NCBI GenBank assembly: GCA_046296655.1
Contig: JBKBLE010000014.1
Span: 1-57,356 of the forward strand
Direction: 5' to 3'
Length of the DNA stretch: 57,356 nucleotides
DNA from: Cloacibacterium sp046296655
Lineage (GTDB): Bacteria; Bacteroidota; Bacteroidia; Flavobacteriales; Weeksellaceae
Shown one piece after another: positions 6,371-14,914 of the stretch. The notes beneath the pieces were generated by a model. That model did not search any database and was not told the origin of the DNA. It saw nothing but the letters and a program-made list of their open reading frames with translations. A program made the position numbers and the translations under genes. The stretch's first letter is position 1. Every line of letters begins with the position of its first letter.

Positions 6371-9300
6371 ATGAAATTTACGAACAGACCTCTTTTTCTT
6401 AAAATTATTTTTGCGATTACCATAGCAATTATACTTTTTATTTCTTCGGTTTCTTACAAACATATTAGAGCATTGCATGATTCTAATGAAATTGTAGAAC
6501 ACACCTATCGTGTTCTGATAAAAATAGAGCATGTATTTACTAAAATTAAAAATGTAGAAATAGACAGAAGAAATTATTTAATGACTCATGACAAAAAATT
6601 ACTCCGTCAAATTGAGTTTGATAAAGTAGAAATTAAACAAAATCTAGCACAACTCAGAGAATTAACTTCGGATAATCCTTACCAAATTCAAAAGACTAAA
6701 AAATTAGAATCTTTAATAGAAAAAAAACTGAAAGTAGTAGACGAAGTCTTAGATCCAAACTTTGATTTAAATGATTACCAGAAAGTTACAGATAATATCT
6801 ACAGAGGAAAAGCGGTGATGGATGAAATTTATGCCATTATTAGAAATCTAAGACAATCTGAGACTCATCTTCTAGAAACGAGGTCTTTAAAAAGTGATCA
6901 AGTCAATAAATACACGCCACTCGTGAATTTATTGACCTTCTTTGTTACAATTGTTCTCTTAATTCTTGCCATTATCAAAATCAATAGAGATTTAAAAGAA
7001 GCGACCATCAATAATGAAAAGCTAATACTTGCAAATGAAACCGCAAATCTTGCCGAACAAATCGGTAATTACGGAACATGGCAACTTAATGTAGAAACCA
7101 AAAAATATACTTTTTCCGAAAATAAATATCGTCTCTTAGATTATGAGCCTAATTCTTTAGAAGATAATCATGAAGGATTTATGAATAGAATTCATCCTGA
7201 AGACTTGTATTACGTACAAGGAATTGTCTCTGAGATGATTAATCAAGAAACCTTATCACCATTCACTTACAGAATCATTAGAAATGATGGAGAAGTAAGA
7301 TATCTGCGTACTTCTGGTAAAATGATAAAAAATCTTAAAAACGAAAAAATTTTATTAGGAATTACCAGCGATGTAACAGAAGAGATAGAAAATCAAAAAA
7401 ATATTTCAGAGAAAAATAGAGAACTAGAAAAGAAAAACAGAACCCTTTTCTTGGCTAATGAAACCAATAAAGAAGCAGAAATAGCGGGGAATTATGGTAC
7501 TGCGCAATGGTTTGTAAAAGATAATAGATTTATATTTTCTGATAATAATTACCGCTTATTTGGTCTAGATCCTAAAGATAAGCCAGAGTTTTCTGATTTA
7601 TTTAAACAAGTGCATCCAGATGATAAAGCAATGGTAGATGCTAAGCTGGATGAAATGGCAGAAAACAAATCTTTTAATCCATATATCATCAGAATTATTA
7701 GAGCAGATAACCAAGAAATAAGATATCTGTCTATTAATAATAAGCATATAAAAGATGACAGTAATGAAGAATATGTGCTCATTATTTCTCTAGATGTTAC
7801 CGAAATTTTCAAAGCACAGAACACCATTTTAGAGAGAAATAAAGAACTCGAAAAAATCAATAATGAAATGTTGCTCTCGAATAATGCATTGGAATTTGGT
7901 GAAGAAATTGGTGGGTATGGAAATTGGAGTTGGAACATCAAAGAAAATACTTGGTATTTTTCAGACAATCTTTACAAATTATTAGGAGCAGAACCAAAAT
8001 CTTTTGAGTCTAATCTAGATAACTATTACAACTATGTGCATCCAGAAGATGTAGAATATTTTAAAACTATAGTGGCAAAAATGGAAGAAGAAGAAAATCT
8101 TCCTGCCTTTACTTATAGAATTTTAAGACCTTCAGGAGAAATTCTTTATGTGAAAGGAGTAGGAACACCTACTTATGACTCAAACGGTAATAAATTTTTG
8201 GCAGGAGTAGTGGTTAATATTACAGAAGAAGTAAAAAGAAGTCATACTCTTCAAAAAGCTTTTGAAGAACTTAAATATTACAATGAAAGTAGTAAAGAAG
8301 CAGAAATTATTGGTAAATATGGATTCTGGAAATGGAATGTAGATAAAAATGAATTTGAGTTTTCGGATAATATTTTCAGACTTTTCGGGATTACCAAAGA
8401 AAATTTTGATCCTAAAGTAGATAATTTCATTCCGTATGTATATCCAGAAGATTTAGATTATGTTTTAGAAAATCTTCAGAAATTACAGAATAAAGATAAA
8501 AACGCAAAACCTTACGAACATAGAATTGTAAAAAAAGATACTGGCGAAATAAGATATATTAGAGTTTCTAATAAGCCGATTGAAGATTCAGATCAAGGAT
8601 TTTATTATTTAATGATAACTCAAGATATTACCGAAGAAGTCAATAAAAATATAGAAACCAATCAAAAAAATAGAGAACTAGAAGCGTCTAACAAAGAATT
8701 GCAGGCATTTAACTATGTTGCGAGTCATGATTTGCAAGAGCCGTTAAGAAAAATCGAAACTTTCATCTCTAGGTTGGAAGCTAAAGATTACCAAAATCTC
8801 ACGGAAACTGGTCAACAGTACTTCGATAGGATAAAAGTTGCAGCTGGAAGAATGAGATTGCTCATCAAAGATTTACTGCAATTCTCCAGAACCAATAAAT
8901 CTGAACAAGTTTTCGAAAAAGCAGATCTTAATGGTTTGCTGGAAAATGCAAAACACGAAATTGCAGAACCTATAGAAGAGAAAAAAGCAGTGATTCATAC
9001 CGCTCATCTTCCGAAAATGAAAGTGATTCCTTTCCAGATTCAGCAGTTGTTTATCAATTTATTGGGGAATTCTATTAAATATTCTAAGCCAGACGTTGCT
9101 CCAGAAATCAAAATAGATTACGAAAAAGCATCTTTTGAAAAAGTAGGAAATGTAACTTTCACTGCGAAGAGAATTTTCCACAAGTTTACTTTTACAGATA
9201 ACGGAATTGGATTTTCACCAGAATATTCGGAAAGAATATTCGAACTTTTCAGCAGATTGCACAATAAAGACGAAATCGCAGGAACCGGAATTGGTTTAGC

Positions 9301-9400
9301 CATTTGTAAAAAAATTGTAGACAATCATAAAGGCTTCATCTTCGCTGAAGGAAAACCAAATGAAGGAGCCACATTTACCGTCTATTTGCCAGAAGTTTAA
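6371..9400 (+). CDS. Membrane hybrid-free sensor histidine kinase with CHASE3-like and four PAS domains
   Basis: The 1009 residues are laid out as TM1 (about 9-28), a CHASE3-like periplasmic helical domain (about 35-180), TM2 (about 187-205), and four PAS/PAC repeats (about 220-340, 365-480, 510-625, 640-760), each with an F/W-x-FSDN-type start and a HPED-like motif. HisKA follows with the phospho-His in NYVASHDLQEPLRK, then an HATPase domain with FTDNGIGFSPEYSERIFELF and GTGIGLAICKK. It autophosphorylates and should phosphorylate the receiver encoded just upstream. The near-identical PAS repeats show internal duplication. Inputs are unknown. Confidence 0.95.
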   Translation: MKFTNRPLFLKIIFAITIAIILFISSVSYKHIRALHDSNEIVEHTYRVLIKIEHVFTKIKNVEIDRRNYLMTHDKKLLRQIEFDKVEIKQNLAQLRELTSDNPYQIQKTKKLESLIEKKLKVVDEVLDPNFDLNDYQKVTDNIYRGKAVMDEIYAIIRNLRQSETHLLETRSLKSDQVNKYTPLVNLLTFFVTIVLLILAIIKINRDLKEATINNEKLILANETANLAEQIGNYGTWQLNVETKKYTFSENKYRLLDYEPNSLEDNHEGFMNRIHPEDLYYVQGIVSEMINQETLSPFTYRIIRNDGEVRYLRTSGKMIKNLKNEKILLGITSDVTEEIENQKNISEKNRELEKKNRTLFLANETNKEAEIAGNYGTAQWFVKDNRFIFSDNNYRLFGLDPKDKPEFSDLFKQVHPDDKAMVDAKLDEMAENKSFNPYIIRIIRADNQEIRYLSINNKHIKDDSNEEYVLIISLDVTEIFKAQNTILERNKELEKINNEMLLSNNALEFGEEIGGYGNWSWNIKENTWYFSDNLYKLLGAEPKSFESNLDNYYNYVHPEDVEYFKTIVAKMEEEENLPAFTYRILRPSGEILYVKGVGTPTYDSNGNKFLAGVVVNITEEVKRSHTLQKAFEELKYYNESSKEAEIIGKYGFWKWNVDKNEFEFSDNIFRLFGITKENFDPKVDNFIPYVYPEDLDYVLENLQKLQNKDKNAKPYEHRIVKKDTGEIRYIRVSNKPIEDSDQGFYYLMITQDITEEVNKNIETNQKNRELEASNKELQAFNYVASHDLQEPLRKIETFISRLEAKDYQNLTETGQQYFDRIKVAAGRMRLLIKDLLQFSRTNKSEQVFEKADLNGLLENAKHEIAEPIEEKKAVIHTAHLPKMKVIPFQIQQLFINLLGNSIKYSKPDVAPEIKIDYEKASFEKVGNVTFTAKRIFHKFTFTDNGIGFSPEYSERIFELFSRLHNKDEIAGTGIGLAICKKIVDNHKGFIFAEGKPNEGATFTVYLPEV

Positions 9401-9420
9401 ATAGAAATCATTAATTATTA

Positions 9421-9447
9421 AAACACGCTTTTAGAGCGTGTTTTTTT
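9421..9447 (+). terminator. Terminator after the histidine kinase gene
   Basis: The stem AAACACGCT/AGCGTGTTT with a 5-nt loop runs into TTTTTTT, 20 nt after the kinase stop. Confidence 0.9.
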
Positions 9448-9842
9448 ATGCAAATTCTATAACAATAACCCAATTTTTTGTAATGAGATTGCTTGGCAAT
9501 TGTCACATCTTTGTCATGTAGAAATCGAAGATTGTTCTTCAGAGAAGTTGTTCATTTTATTCTACAATATTTTTACTTCTGCTTTTTTAAAAAAGGATTA
9601 AAATGATTGAAATTTTATAACATCTTAAAATTCTAAAAATTTTAATTAAAATAATGTAATAAATTGTAAATCAAAAATTTAAATCTTTGTATTGTTGAAA
9701 TGAGAGAACAGATTTTAAACCTCATTGAAACAGAGAAGTAGCAATTATACAACAAAGCATTGAAATGATGTAACGAGAAAAATAGGTGATTTTTAAAAAT
9801 TTGCAGATTAAAGAATTAAAGAGATGATATAAATTATGAGTT
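9448..9842. other. Intergenic region upstream of the small stress-protein operon
   Basis: About 395 bases of AT-rich sequence with no coding frame I would support. A TTG (9664-9666) followed 15 nt later by AATCTTTG (9682-9689) is a weak promoter candidate for the operon starting at 9843, and would leave a leader of roughly 145 nt. No strong hairpin is visible. Confidence 0.4.
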
Positions 9843-10004
9843 ATGAATAAATATACCTATTTCACGGTTACATTGTTAATAATAATATGGGCAATTGGAT
9901 TTTTCTTCTTCGAAACAACTATACTAATTAACATATTATTTGTCTTAGCGCTTTGTATTCTGATTTACGAAATTATAAAAGACGATATTAACAATAAAGA
10001 GTAA
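9843..10004 (+). CDS. Small two-span membrane protein, lmo0937/DUF5670-like
   Basis: A 53-residue frame (MNKYTYFTVTLLIIIWAIGF... ending EIIKDDINNKE) with two hydrophobic helices (about 6-23 and 27-45) separated by a short turn. This matches the pattern of the tiny lmo0937/DUF5670 family: a hydrophobic helix ending in WAIGFFFF, a turn, then ILINILFVLALCILIYEII. Members are typically stress-induced in Firmicutes and Bacteroidota, with no known biochemical role. The stop is 4 nt before the YtxH gene, so it leads a five-gene operon of stress-type small proteins. Confidence 0.7.
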   Translation: MNKYTYFTVTLLIIIWAIGFFFFETTILINILFVLALCILIYEIIKDDINNKE

Positions 10005-10008
10005 AATT

Positions 10009-10311
10009 ATGAACAACGCAACAAAAACAACACTAGGAGTATTAGGCGCAACAGCAGTAGGCGCAGTAGCAGGAATCTTATTTGCACCAGCAAAAGGAAA
10101 AGACACCAGAGCAAAACTGAGAACACAAGCAAAAAATGCTCAGTCTAAAACCAAAGAAACGATGAATCAACTTTCTGAAAAGGCCAAAAGCAAATACAAT
10201 ACGATTTCAAACCAAATTTCAGAAAAAGTAAAAGCAAACAAAGAGCAGATTTTATCTTCTGCAAAGAGCGTGACTAAGGAAGTAGAAACAGAACTAGATG
10301 CTCTTAGATAA
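10009..10311 (+). CDS. YtxH domain-containing protein
   Basis: A 100-residue protein with one N-terminal hydrophobic/Gly-Ala segment (LGVLGATAVGAVAGILFAPAKG) followed by a long lysine-rich amphipathic helix. This is the YtxH/GvpP-like architecture, with the APAKGKDTRAKL motif after the membrane segment. Family members are general-stress proteins anchored in the membrane and exposed on the cytoplasmic or periplasmic side. The start is preceded by the AAAATT tract used by its neighbours, and the gene lies between the DUF5670-like and GlsB-like genes. Confidence 0.92.
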   Translation: MNNATKTTLGVLGATAVGAVAGILFAPAKGKDTRAKLRTQAKNAQSKTKETMNQLSEKAKSKYNTISNQISEKVKANKEQILSSAKSVTKEVETELDALR

Positions 10312-10358
10312 ACACACAAACACACACCAAATAAATATTAACACTAAATCACAAAATT

Positions 10359-10622
10359 ATGATCAACATTATCGCATGGATTATTTTCGGCTTAATAGCT
10401 GGAGCAATCGCAAGATTTTTAAAACCAGGAAATGACGCAGCTGGTTGGATTACTACCATTATCATTGGTATCGTAGGTAGCGTAGTAGGAGGCTTTTTAG
10501 GAAGAATTTTCTTCGGAGCAGACGTAACAAATGATGTTTTTAGCTTTTATAGCTTAGCCATGTCTGTAGTAGGAGCTATTATCGTACTCTACGCTTATAA
10601 TGCACTTTCTAGAAAGGCATAA
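10359..10622 (+). CDS. GlsB/YeaQ/YmgE family stress response membrane protein
   Basis: An 87-residue protein with three membrane spans and the family pattern IIFGLIAGAIARFLKPG, then a glycine-rich second span (IIIGIVGSVVGGFLGR) and a C-terminal span. These 'transglycosylase-associated' proteins are stress-induced; no enzymatic activity is established. It sits 47 nt after the YtxH gene on the same strand, again with an AAAATT tract before the start, which supports one operon of general-stress proteins. Confidence 0.93.
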   Translation: MINIIAWIIFGLIAGAIARFLKPGNDAAGWITTIIIGIVGSVVGGFLGRIFFGADVTNDVFSFYSLAMSVVGAIIVLYAYNALSRKA

Positions 10623-10664
10623 ACCAAACTCACACACATCACATAAACACAAAAACAATAAATT

Positions 10665-11180
10665 ATGAAAAAGTTAGCAACCGCACTATCTATTGGTGCA
10701 TTCTCACTCGTGTTTTCACAGGGAGTAAATATTTCAAAATTTCATAGAGCTTACATCGCTCAAGACGAAAATAATGTAGCATTTTTAGTAAAAGCTCCAG
10801 ATCATGAGCCTTCTAAAATGCAAGCGAAAATAAAAGCAATTAAGGCTAAAGAAAATGTAGCTCCGTATTCTCGAGTTCCACTTTTACCAGGAACAGAAAG
10901 ACCAAGTTTCGGACAAAGCAAACAAGATTTTATCGATGCTGTAAATGCTAAAATTGATAAGAACGCAGTTACAGGTTCTGGTACTCAATATACACACGTA
11001 AGTTTCTTGGTAACAGAAACGGGTAAAATTTCAGACGTGAAAGCTTCAGGAAATAATGAATCTCTGAACTTAGCAACTATTTTAGCGATTTATGACCTTA
11101 AACAAGGATTTGTTCCTGCTAAATACAAGGGAGAAAATATGGCTACTGTAGTTCATATAAATATCCCAGTAGAACTATAA
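10665..11180 (+). CDS. Periplasmic protein with TonB C-terminal-like domain
   Basis: A signal peptide (MKKLATALSIGAFSLVFSQ) is followed by about 75 linker residues and a C-terminal domain (about 95-171) that resembles the TonB/TonB-box-binding fold: SFLVTETGKISDVKASG and a final hydrophobic strand VVHINIPVEL. In Flavobacteriia, periplasmic single-domain TonB-C proteins are common, but this one has no membrane anchor and no proline-rich spacer, so energy transduction is unlikely. It may bind envelope proteins. It follows the GlsB gene by 42 nt. Confidence 0.7.
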   Translation: MKKLATALSIGAFSLVFSQGVNISKFHRAYIAQDENNVAFLVKAPDHEPSKMQAKIKAIKAKENVAPYSRVPLLPGTERPSFGQSKQDFIDAVNAKIDKNAVTGSGTQYTHVSFLVTETGKISDVKASGNNESLNLATILAIYDLKQGFVPAKYKGENMATVVHINIPVEL

Positions 11181-11217
11181 TTTAAAAACACCAAAATAAA
11201 CATAAAAACTTAAAATT

Positions 11218-11457
11218 ATGGAAAGATCTAATATCGCTAGAAGATTGCAAACTTTTGCAATGGCTGTAATGGCTACTCTAATCGGAGGATTAGTTTGGGC
11301 ACAAGAAAAAGCAGCACAATTAGATGTAGATGTAGACATGAATAAAGGTACGAATATGTCTGGAAACTGGATGCAAAATCCATTAATTTGGGTAATTGGC
11401 GCTTTAGTTCTCATCATCCTAATTGCATTAGTTGCAAGAGGAGGAAATAGTAAATAA
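11218..11457 (+). CDS. Small exported or membrane protein, 79 residues
   Basis: An N-terminal hydrophobic segment with a possible signal cleavage after GLVWA and a second, C-terminal membrane helix (NPLIWVIGALVLIILIALVA) ending in a short basic/polar tail. Between them lies an acidic stretch (LDVDVDMNKG). No family is recognised. It is the last gene of the 9843-11457 operon and is followed by a terminator. Its topology fits a small inner-membrane stress protein. Confidence 0.75.
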   Translation: MERSNIARRLQTFAMAVMATLIGGLVWAQEKAAQLDVDVDMNKGTNMSGNWMQNPLIWVIGALVLIILIALVARGGNSK

Positions 11458-11492
11458 ATTTTTTATCATCATTTATATTTCTCTTTTTAACC

Positions 11493-11529
11493 AAAAAAAC
11501 TGTATCTTTTTATAAGGTGCAGTTTTTTT
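11493..11529 (+). terminator. Terminator of the small stress-protein operon
   Basis: A 15-bp A/T-flanked stem (core ACTGTATCTT with AAGGTGCAGT, two G-T pairs) is followed by seven T residues. Confidence 0.85.
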
Positions 11530-11575
11530 ATTTTTAAAGCGTTATTTTTGCAGTCTCAAAAAATAACAATTCATT

Positions 11576-13513
11576 ATGCTTTCAGTTCAAGGTCTTGGTC
11601 TTCATCATTCGGGAAATTATCTTTTTAGAGATGTAAATTTTACCATCAAAAAAGATGATAAGATAGGTTTGGTAGGGAAAAATGGTGCAGGAAAATCTAC
11701 ACTTCTCAAAATGATTTCCGGTGATATTAACTTCTACGAAGGAAACATCGTTCCAGACGGAAATATTACAATCGGGTTTTTAAAACAGGATTTAGATTTC
11801 GTAAAAGGAAGAACCGTTTGGAATGAAACGCTTCAAGCTTTCGAGCAAATTAATGCTTGGAAAAAAGAATTGGAAGAAGTAAATCATCAATTAGCAACCA
11901 GAACTGATTATGAATCAGATGCTTATCATGATTTAATCCATAGAATGACAGATCTTAATGATTATCTTCATCATCATGATGCGTATAATTTGGAAGGAGA
12001 TATAGAAAAAGTTTTATTAGGTCTTGGCTTCAAAGCTGCAGATTTTCATAGACTTACCGATGAATTTTCTGGAGGATGGAGAATGAGAATAGAATTGGCC
12101 AAATTATTACTTCAGAATAATGACCTTTTGCTTCTGGATGAACCTACCAATCACTTGGATATGGAATCTATCATCTGGCTAGAAAATTTTTTGAAAGAAT
12201 ATAACGGAGCTATTGTTTTGGTAAGTCACGATAAGCAGTTTATGACTTCGGTTTGTAACAGAACTTTTGATATTAATAATAAGAAAATTGACGATTATAA
12301 AGCCAATTATACCAAATATCTAGAACTCAGAAAAGACAGAAAAGAAAAACTGATTCAAGCGAAGAAAAACCAAGATACAGAAATTAAGCAAATGGAAGAT
12401 AATATCAATCGCTTCCGTGCTTCTGCTTCTAAAGCTTCTTTCGCACAATCTCTCATTAAAAAATTAGAAAAAATTGAGAGAATTGAAGTAGAGAACGAAG
12501 ACGTTTCTAAGTTTAATATTCGTTTTGTACAAAGTGTAGTGCCAGGAAAAGTGATTTTCGAAGCCAAAAACTTAGGCAAAAAATATGGAAATCATCAGGT
12601 TTTTGATCATGTAGATTTCTTTGTTCAGCGTGGTGATAGAATTGCGCTTCTCGGACAAAACGGACAAGGAAAAACCACTTTAGCAAAAATTTTAGCAGGT
12701 GAAATCAAAGATTATTCAGGTGAATTGAATCTTGGGCATAATGTAAACATAGGATATTTTGCACAGAACCAAGAAGAAGTTCTAAGTCCTGAAAAAACGG
12801 TTTTACAAGAAGCAGAAGATGCTGCGACTGAAGAAACCAGAACCAAAGTTCGTGATTTACTGGGGAGTTTTCTTTTTTCTGGCGAAGATGTAACTAAAAA
12901 AACGAAAGTGCTTTCTGGAGGCGAAAGAAACAGATTGGCGCTTTGTAAATTATTGCTTCGTCCTTTCAATACGTTAATTATGGACGAACCTACGAACCAC
13001 TTAGATATTCAGTCGAAGGAAATTATCAAGTTGGCTTTACAGAAATTCGAAGGAACGATTATTGTGATTTCTCACGACAGAGAATTCTTACAAGGATTGT
13101 GTGATAAGATTTTCGAGTTCAGAGATGGTAGTATGAAGGAGTTTTTAGGAAATATTAATGAATATCTAGAATACCGTCAAAAAGAATCTCTAAGAGAAAT
13201 CTCTGCAGAAAAATCTAAATTAAGTCAGGAAGCTGAAATAAAAGCAGAAGAAAAGAAAGAATCTGCTACTAGCGAAGCGAAATCTCAGCAAAATGCTAAT
13301 GCTTTCGTAAGCAAAGAACAAAAGAATCTTCAAAATAAACTCAAAAAAATTGAAGAAAAAATTGCAGACTACGAAAAAGAAATCGCTCAACTAGAAAGCA
13401 TCTTTGCGAAGTCTAATCCTTCTGATGCAGAACTGAAAAAATATCAAGATTTGCAAGACGAATTAGCTGCTACCATGCAAGAATGGGAAGATATTGCCGA
13501 GAAATTGGGCTAA
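11576..13513 (+). CDS. ABC-F family ATPase (Uup/YdiF-like)
   Basis: A soluble protein of 645 residues with two ATP-binding cassettes and no membrane domain. The first has Walker A GKNGAGKST (about 35), signature FSGGWRMR and LLLDEPTNHLD. The second has GQNGQGKTT, LSGGERNR and IMDEPTNHLD. The inter-domain linker (about 240-310) is charged and helical as in ABC-F proteins acting at the ribosomal E site. A C-terminal coiled coil (about 535-640) points to the Uup/YdiF branch rather than EttA. A TATTTTTG -7 box lies at 11543-11550. The gene's last bases overlap the convergent mscS-like gene. Confidence 0.93.
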   Translation: MLSVQGLGLHHSGNYLFRDVNFTIKKDDKIGLVGKNGAGKSTLLKMISGDINFYEGNIVPDGNITIGFLKQDLDFVKGRTVWNETLQAFEQINAWKKELEEVNHQLATRTDYESDAYHDLIHRMTDLNDYLHHHDAYNLEGDIEKVLLGLGFKAADFHRLTDEFSGGWRMRIELAKLLLQNNDLLLLDEPTNHLDMESIIWLENFLKEYNGAIVLVSHDKQFMTSVCNRTFDINNKKIDDYKANYTKYLELRKDRKEKLIQAKKNQDTEIKQMEDNINRFRASASKASFAQSLIKKLEKIERIEVENEDVSKFNIRFVQSVVPGKVIFEAKNLGKKYGNHQVFDHVDFFVQRGDRIALLGQNGQGKTTLAKILAGEIKDYSGELNLGHNVNIGYFAQNQEEVLSPEKTVLQEAEDAATEETRTKVRDLLGSFLFSGEDVTKKTKVLSGGERNRLALCKLLLRPFNTLIMDEPTNHLDIQSKEIIKLALQKFEGTIIVISHDREFLQGLCDKIFEFRDGSMKEFLGNINEYLEYRQKESLREISAEKSKLSQEAEIKAEEKKESATSEAKSQQNANAFVSKEQKNLQNKLKKIEEKIADYEKEIAQLESIFAKSNPSDAELKKYQDLQDELAATMQEWEDIAEKLG

Positions 13514-14055
13514 GATTTTTTACTGTGATTGATAAAAGGAGTGCTGAAAATTAACTGATTGGGAACATAGACGGTTTCGCCGTTTTCTGTTCTCAGTTTG
13601 GTAGTGAGCATACTGATGTCTTCTACCGTTCCTTTGATATTACTGATGGTTACTAAATCTCCAATTTGAAAAGTTTTTTCAAAATTTACAGCTGCTCCTG
13701 CGAAAATTCCAGAAACTACATCTTTTAATGCTACTCCAGCAATTACACCGGCAATTCCTAAACTACCGATAAATTTCACCATGAAACTGCCTAGATGCAT
13801 AATTTCTAAGGCAATGTAAATTCCTAAAGCATATAATATGTATTTGGCAAATTTGGCCAAAAGAAGAGGCGTGTTTTTGTTAGCGTTTTCAGGGAAAATG
13901 CGGTACAGAATTTTCGTGATAATTCTGATGAGGTATTTGCTCAAAAAAGAAAATGCAATAACGAATACGATTAACAAAACGATATTCGGAACTAAGCTTA
14001 CGATAATATTCCACCAAGTGGAAAGTTTCTCTTGGATAACCTCTATATTTTTCAT
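13510..14055 (-). CDS. Small mechanosensitive ion channel, MscS family
   Basis: A 181-residue inner-membrane channel subunit with three membrane spans (about 15-38, 65-85 and 92-112). The pore-lining third helix is Gly/Ala-rich (GSLGIAGVIAGVALKDVVSG), and the MscS beta domain follows (GAAVNFEKTFQIGDLVTI, GTVEDISMLTTKLRT). It is shorter than E. coli MscS (286 residues) because the alpha/beta C-terminal domain is absent; such short forms occur in Flavobacteriia. Its stop codon overlaps that of the convergent ABC-F gene, giving a 4-bp CDS overlap. Confidence 0.92.
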   Translation of the reverse strand: MKNIEVIQEKLSTWWNIIVSLVPNIVLLIVFVIAFSFLSKYLIRIITKILYRIFPENANKNTPLLLAKFAKYILYALGIYIALEIMHLGSFMVKFIGSLGIAGVIAGVALKDVVSGIFAGAAVNFEKTFQIGDLVTISNIKGTVEDISMLTTKLRTENGETVYVPNQLIFSTPFINHSKKS

Positions 14056-14060
14056 ACTTC

Positions 14061-14107
14061 AAAAATAAAAAAACGGCGAGACAAAATATAAAATATTTTA
14101 TCCCGCC
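14061..14107 (-). terminator. Hairpin and T-tract just upstream of the mscS-like gene
   Basis: On the minus strand a stem of about 15 bp (GGCGGGATAAAATAT pairing with ATATTTTGTCTCGCC, two mismatches) is followed by GTTTTTTTATTTTTG. The T-tract ends six bases before the mscS-like ATG. It should end the siderophore-receptor/PepSY transcript. The 212 bases between it and the PepSY stop show only a TAACG-AA-CGTTA inverted repeat (14171-14182). Confidence 0.7.
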
Positions 14108-14319
14108 TAAAAACACAAATGAAAAAAATGTTAATTTATTTAGATTATATCTAATTATTTAATAATTGCCTAACGAACGTTAAGTTGGCTTTTTTACAAT
14201 TTATTATCTTGTAATAACTTTTATAGCAATGTTTTACAATTAGTTATAAAGATGCTTCCAAAGTTACGAATTATTATTTAATAATCAATAAAATTTATTG
14301 AAATAGTTTTTTTCTATAA

Positions 14320-14826
14320 TTAAGCTAATGTCAAGAATAATGCCAAAGCTAAACCTATTGCAGTGGCAATCATTCCTTTTCTGAAAATTTGAGATTTTGG
14401 ATTAAACATCCAAAATGATGAAATCACAAAAAAGAATAATGAAATTCCAAAAATCGTATTCAGTAAATAAAATTTATGTTTAGAATCTGATTTATGCAAT
14501 TCTGTCATTTTCTTTAAAACGTAAGGAAGTTCTTTTTTAGTGTATTTCGCTTCTCCTGTTTTCGCATTATAAGTTCCTTCTTTGAAGATGATAAGATCTC
14601 CTTTTTGCTCTTTCACTTCGAAACCTTTTATTTTAAGTTCTTTTCCTAATTTATCGGTAGGAATATTGGCTTCTATTTTTTTTTCAATTTTCTTTTCTTT
14701 TTTGAGGAAATCTGTGTCTCTGTAGATTAATAATACGCCACTAATCGCATATACGGCCATAATTCCTGCCATAAAATAACCGATGTAGCGGTGTAGAAGT
14801 CTCATTGTTATTCTTGTGCTCTTCAT
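14320..14826 (-). CDS. PepSY-associated transmembrane protein
   Basis: A 168-residue membrane protein with an N-terminal span preceded by LLHRYIGYFMAGIMAVYAISG (the histidine-bearing PepSY_TM start), a small periplasmic PepSY-like domain (about 40-105) and two C-terminal spans (about 118-140 and 150-168). Relatives are paired with TonB-dependent siderophore receptors and are thought to help with ferric-siderophore reduction or transport at the inner membrane. Here it follows the receptor gene by 88 nt in the same direction, which supports an iron-uptake operon. Its own enzymatic activity is unproven. Confidence 0.88.
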   Translation of the reverse strand: MKSTRITMRLLHRYIGYFMAGIMAVYAISGVLLIYRDTDFLKKEKKIEKKIEANIPTDKLGKELKIKGFEVKEQKGDLIIFKEGTYNAKTGEAKYTKKELPYVLKKMTELHKSDSKHKFYLLNTIFGISLFFFVISSFWMFNPKSQIFRKGMIATAIGLALALFLTLA

Positions 14827-14864
14827 GTTCTAAAAGTATAGTTTATTAAGTTAGTTTAAAAGGT

Positions 14865-14892
14865 AAAAGTGGAAAACGAGTTCTCCACTTTT
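14865..14892 (-). terminator. Hairpin between receptor and PepSY genes
   Basis: A 9-bp perfect stem (AAAAGTGGA/TCCACTTTT, 10-nt loop) lies in the 88-nt gap. On the minus strand it is followed only by TTTTACCTTTT, so it is a weak terminator. It may lower PepSY expression relative to the receptor or protect the receptor mRNA 3' end. Confidence 0.5.
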
Positions 14893-14914
14893 TGATTAAA
14901 TTTGATATGATAGG

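Noticed and set aside
3743..9689. (A)ATCTTTG/ACTTTGCAAT-like motifs at 3743, 4547 and 9682 as an alternative-sigma promoter
   Set aside because: The upstream elements do not match each other and spacing to the genes varies from 26 to 153 nt.
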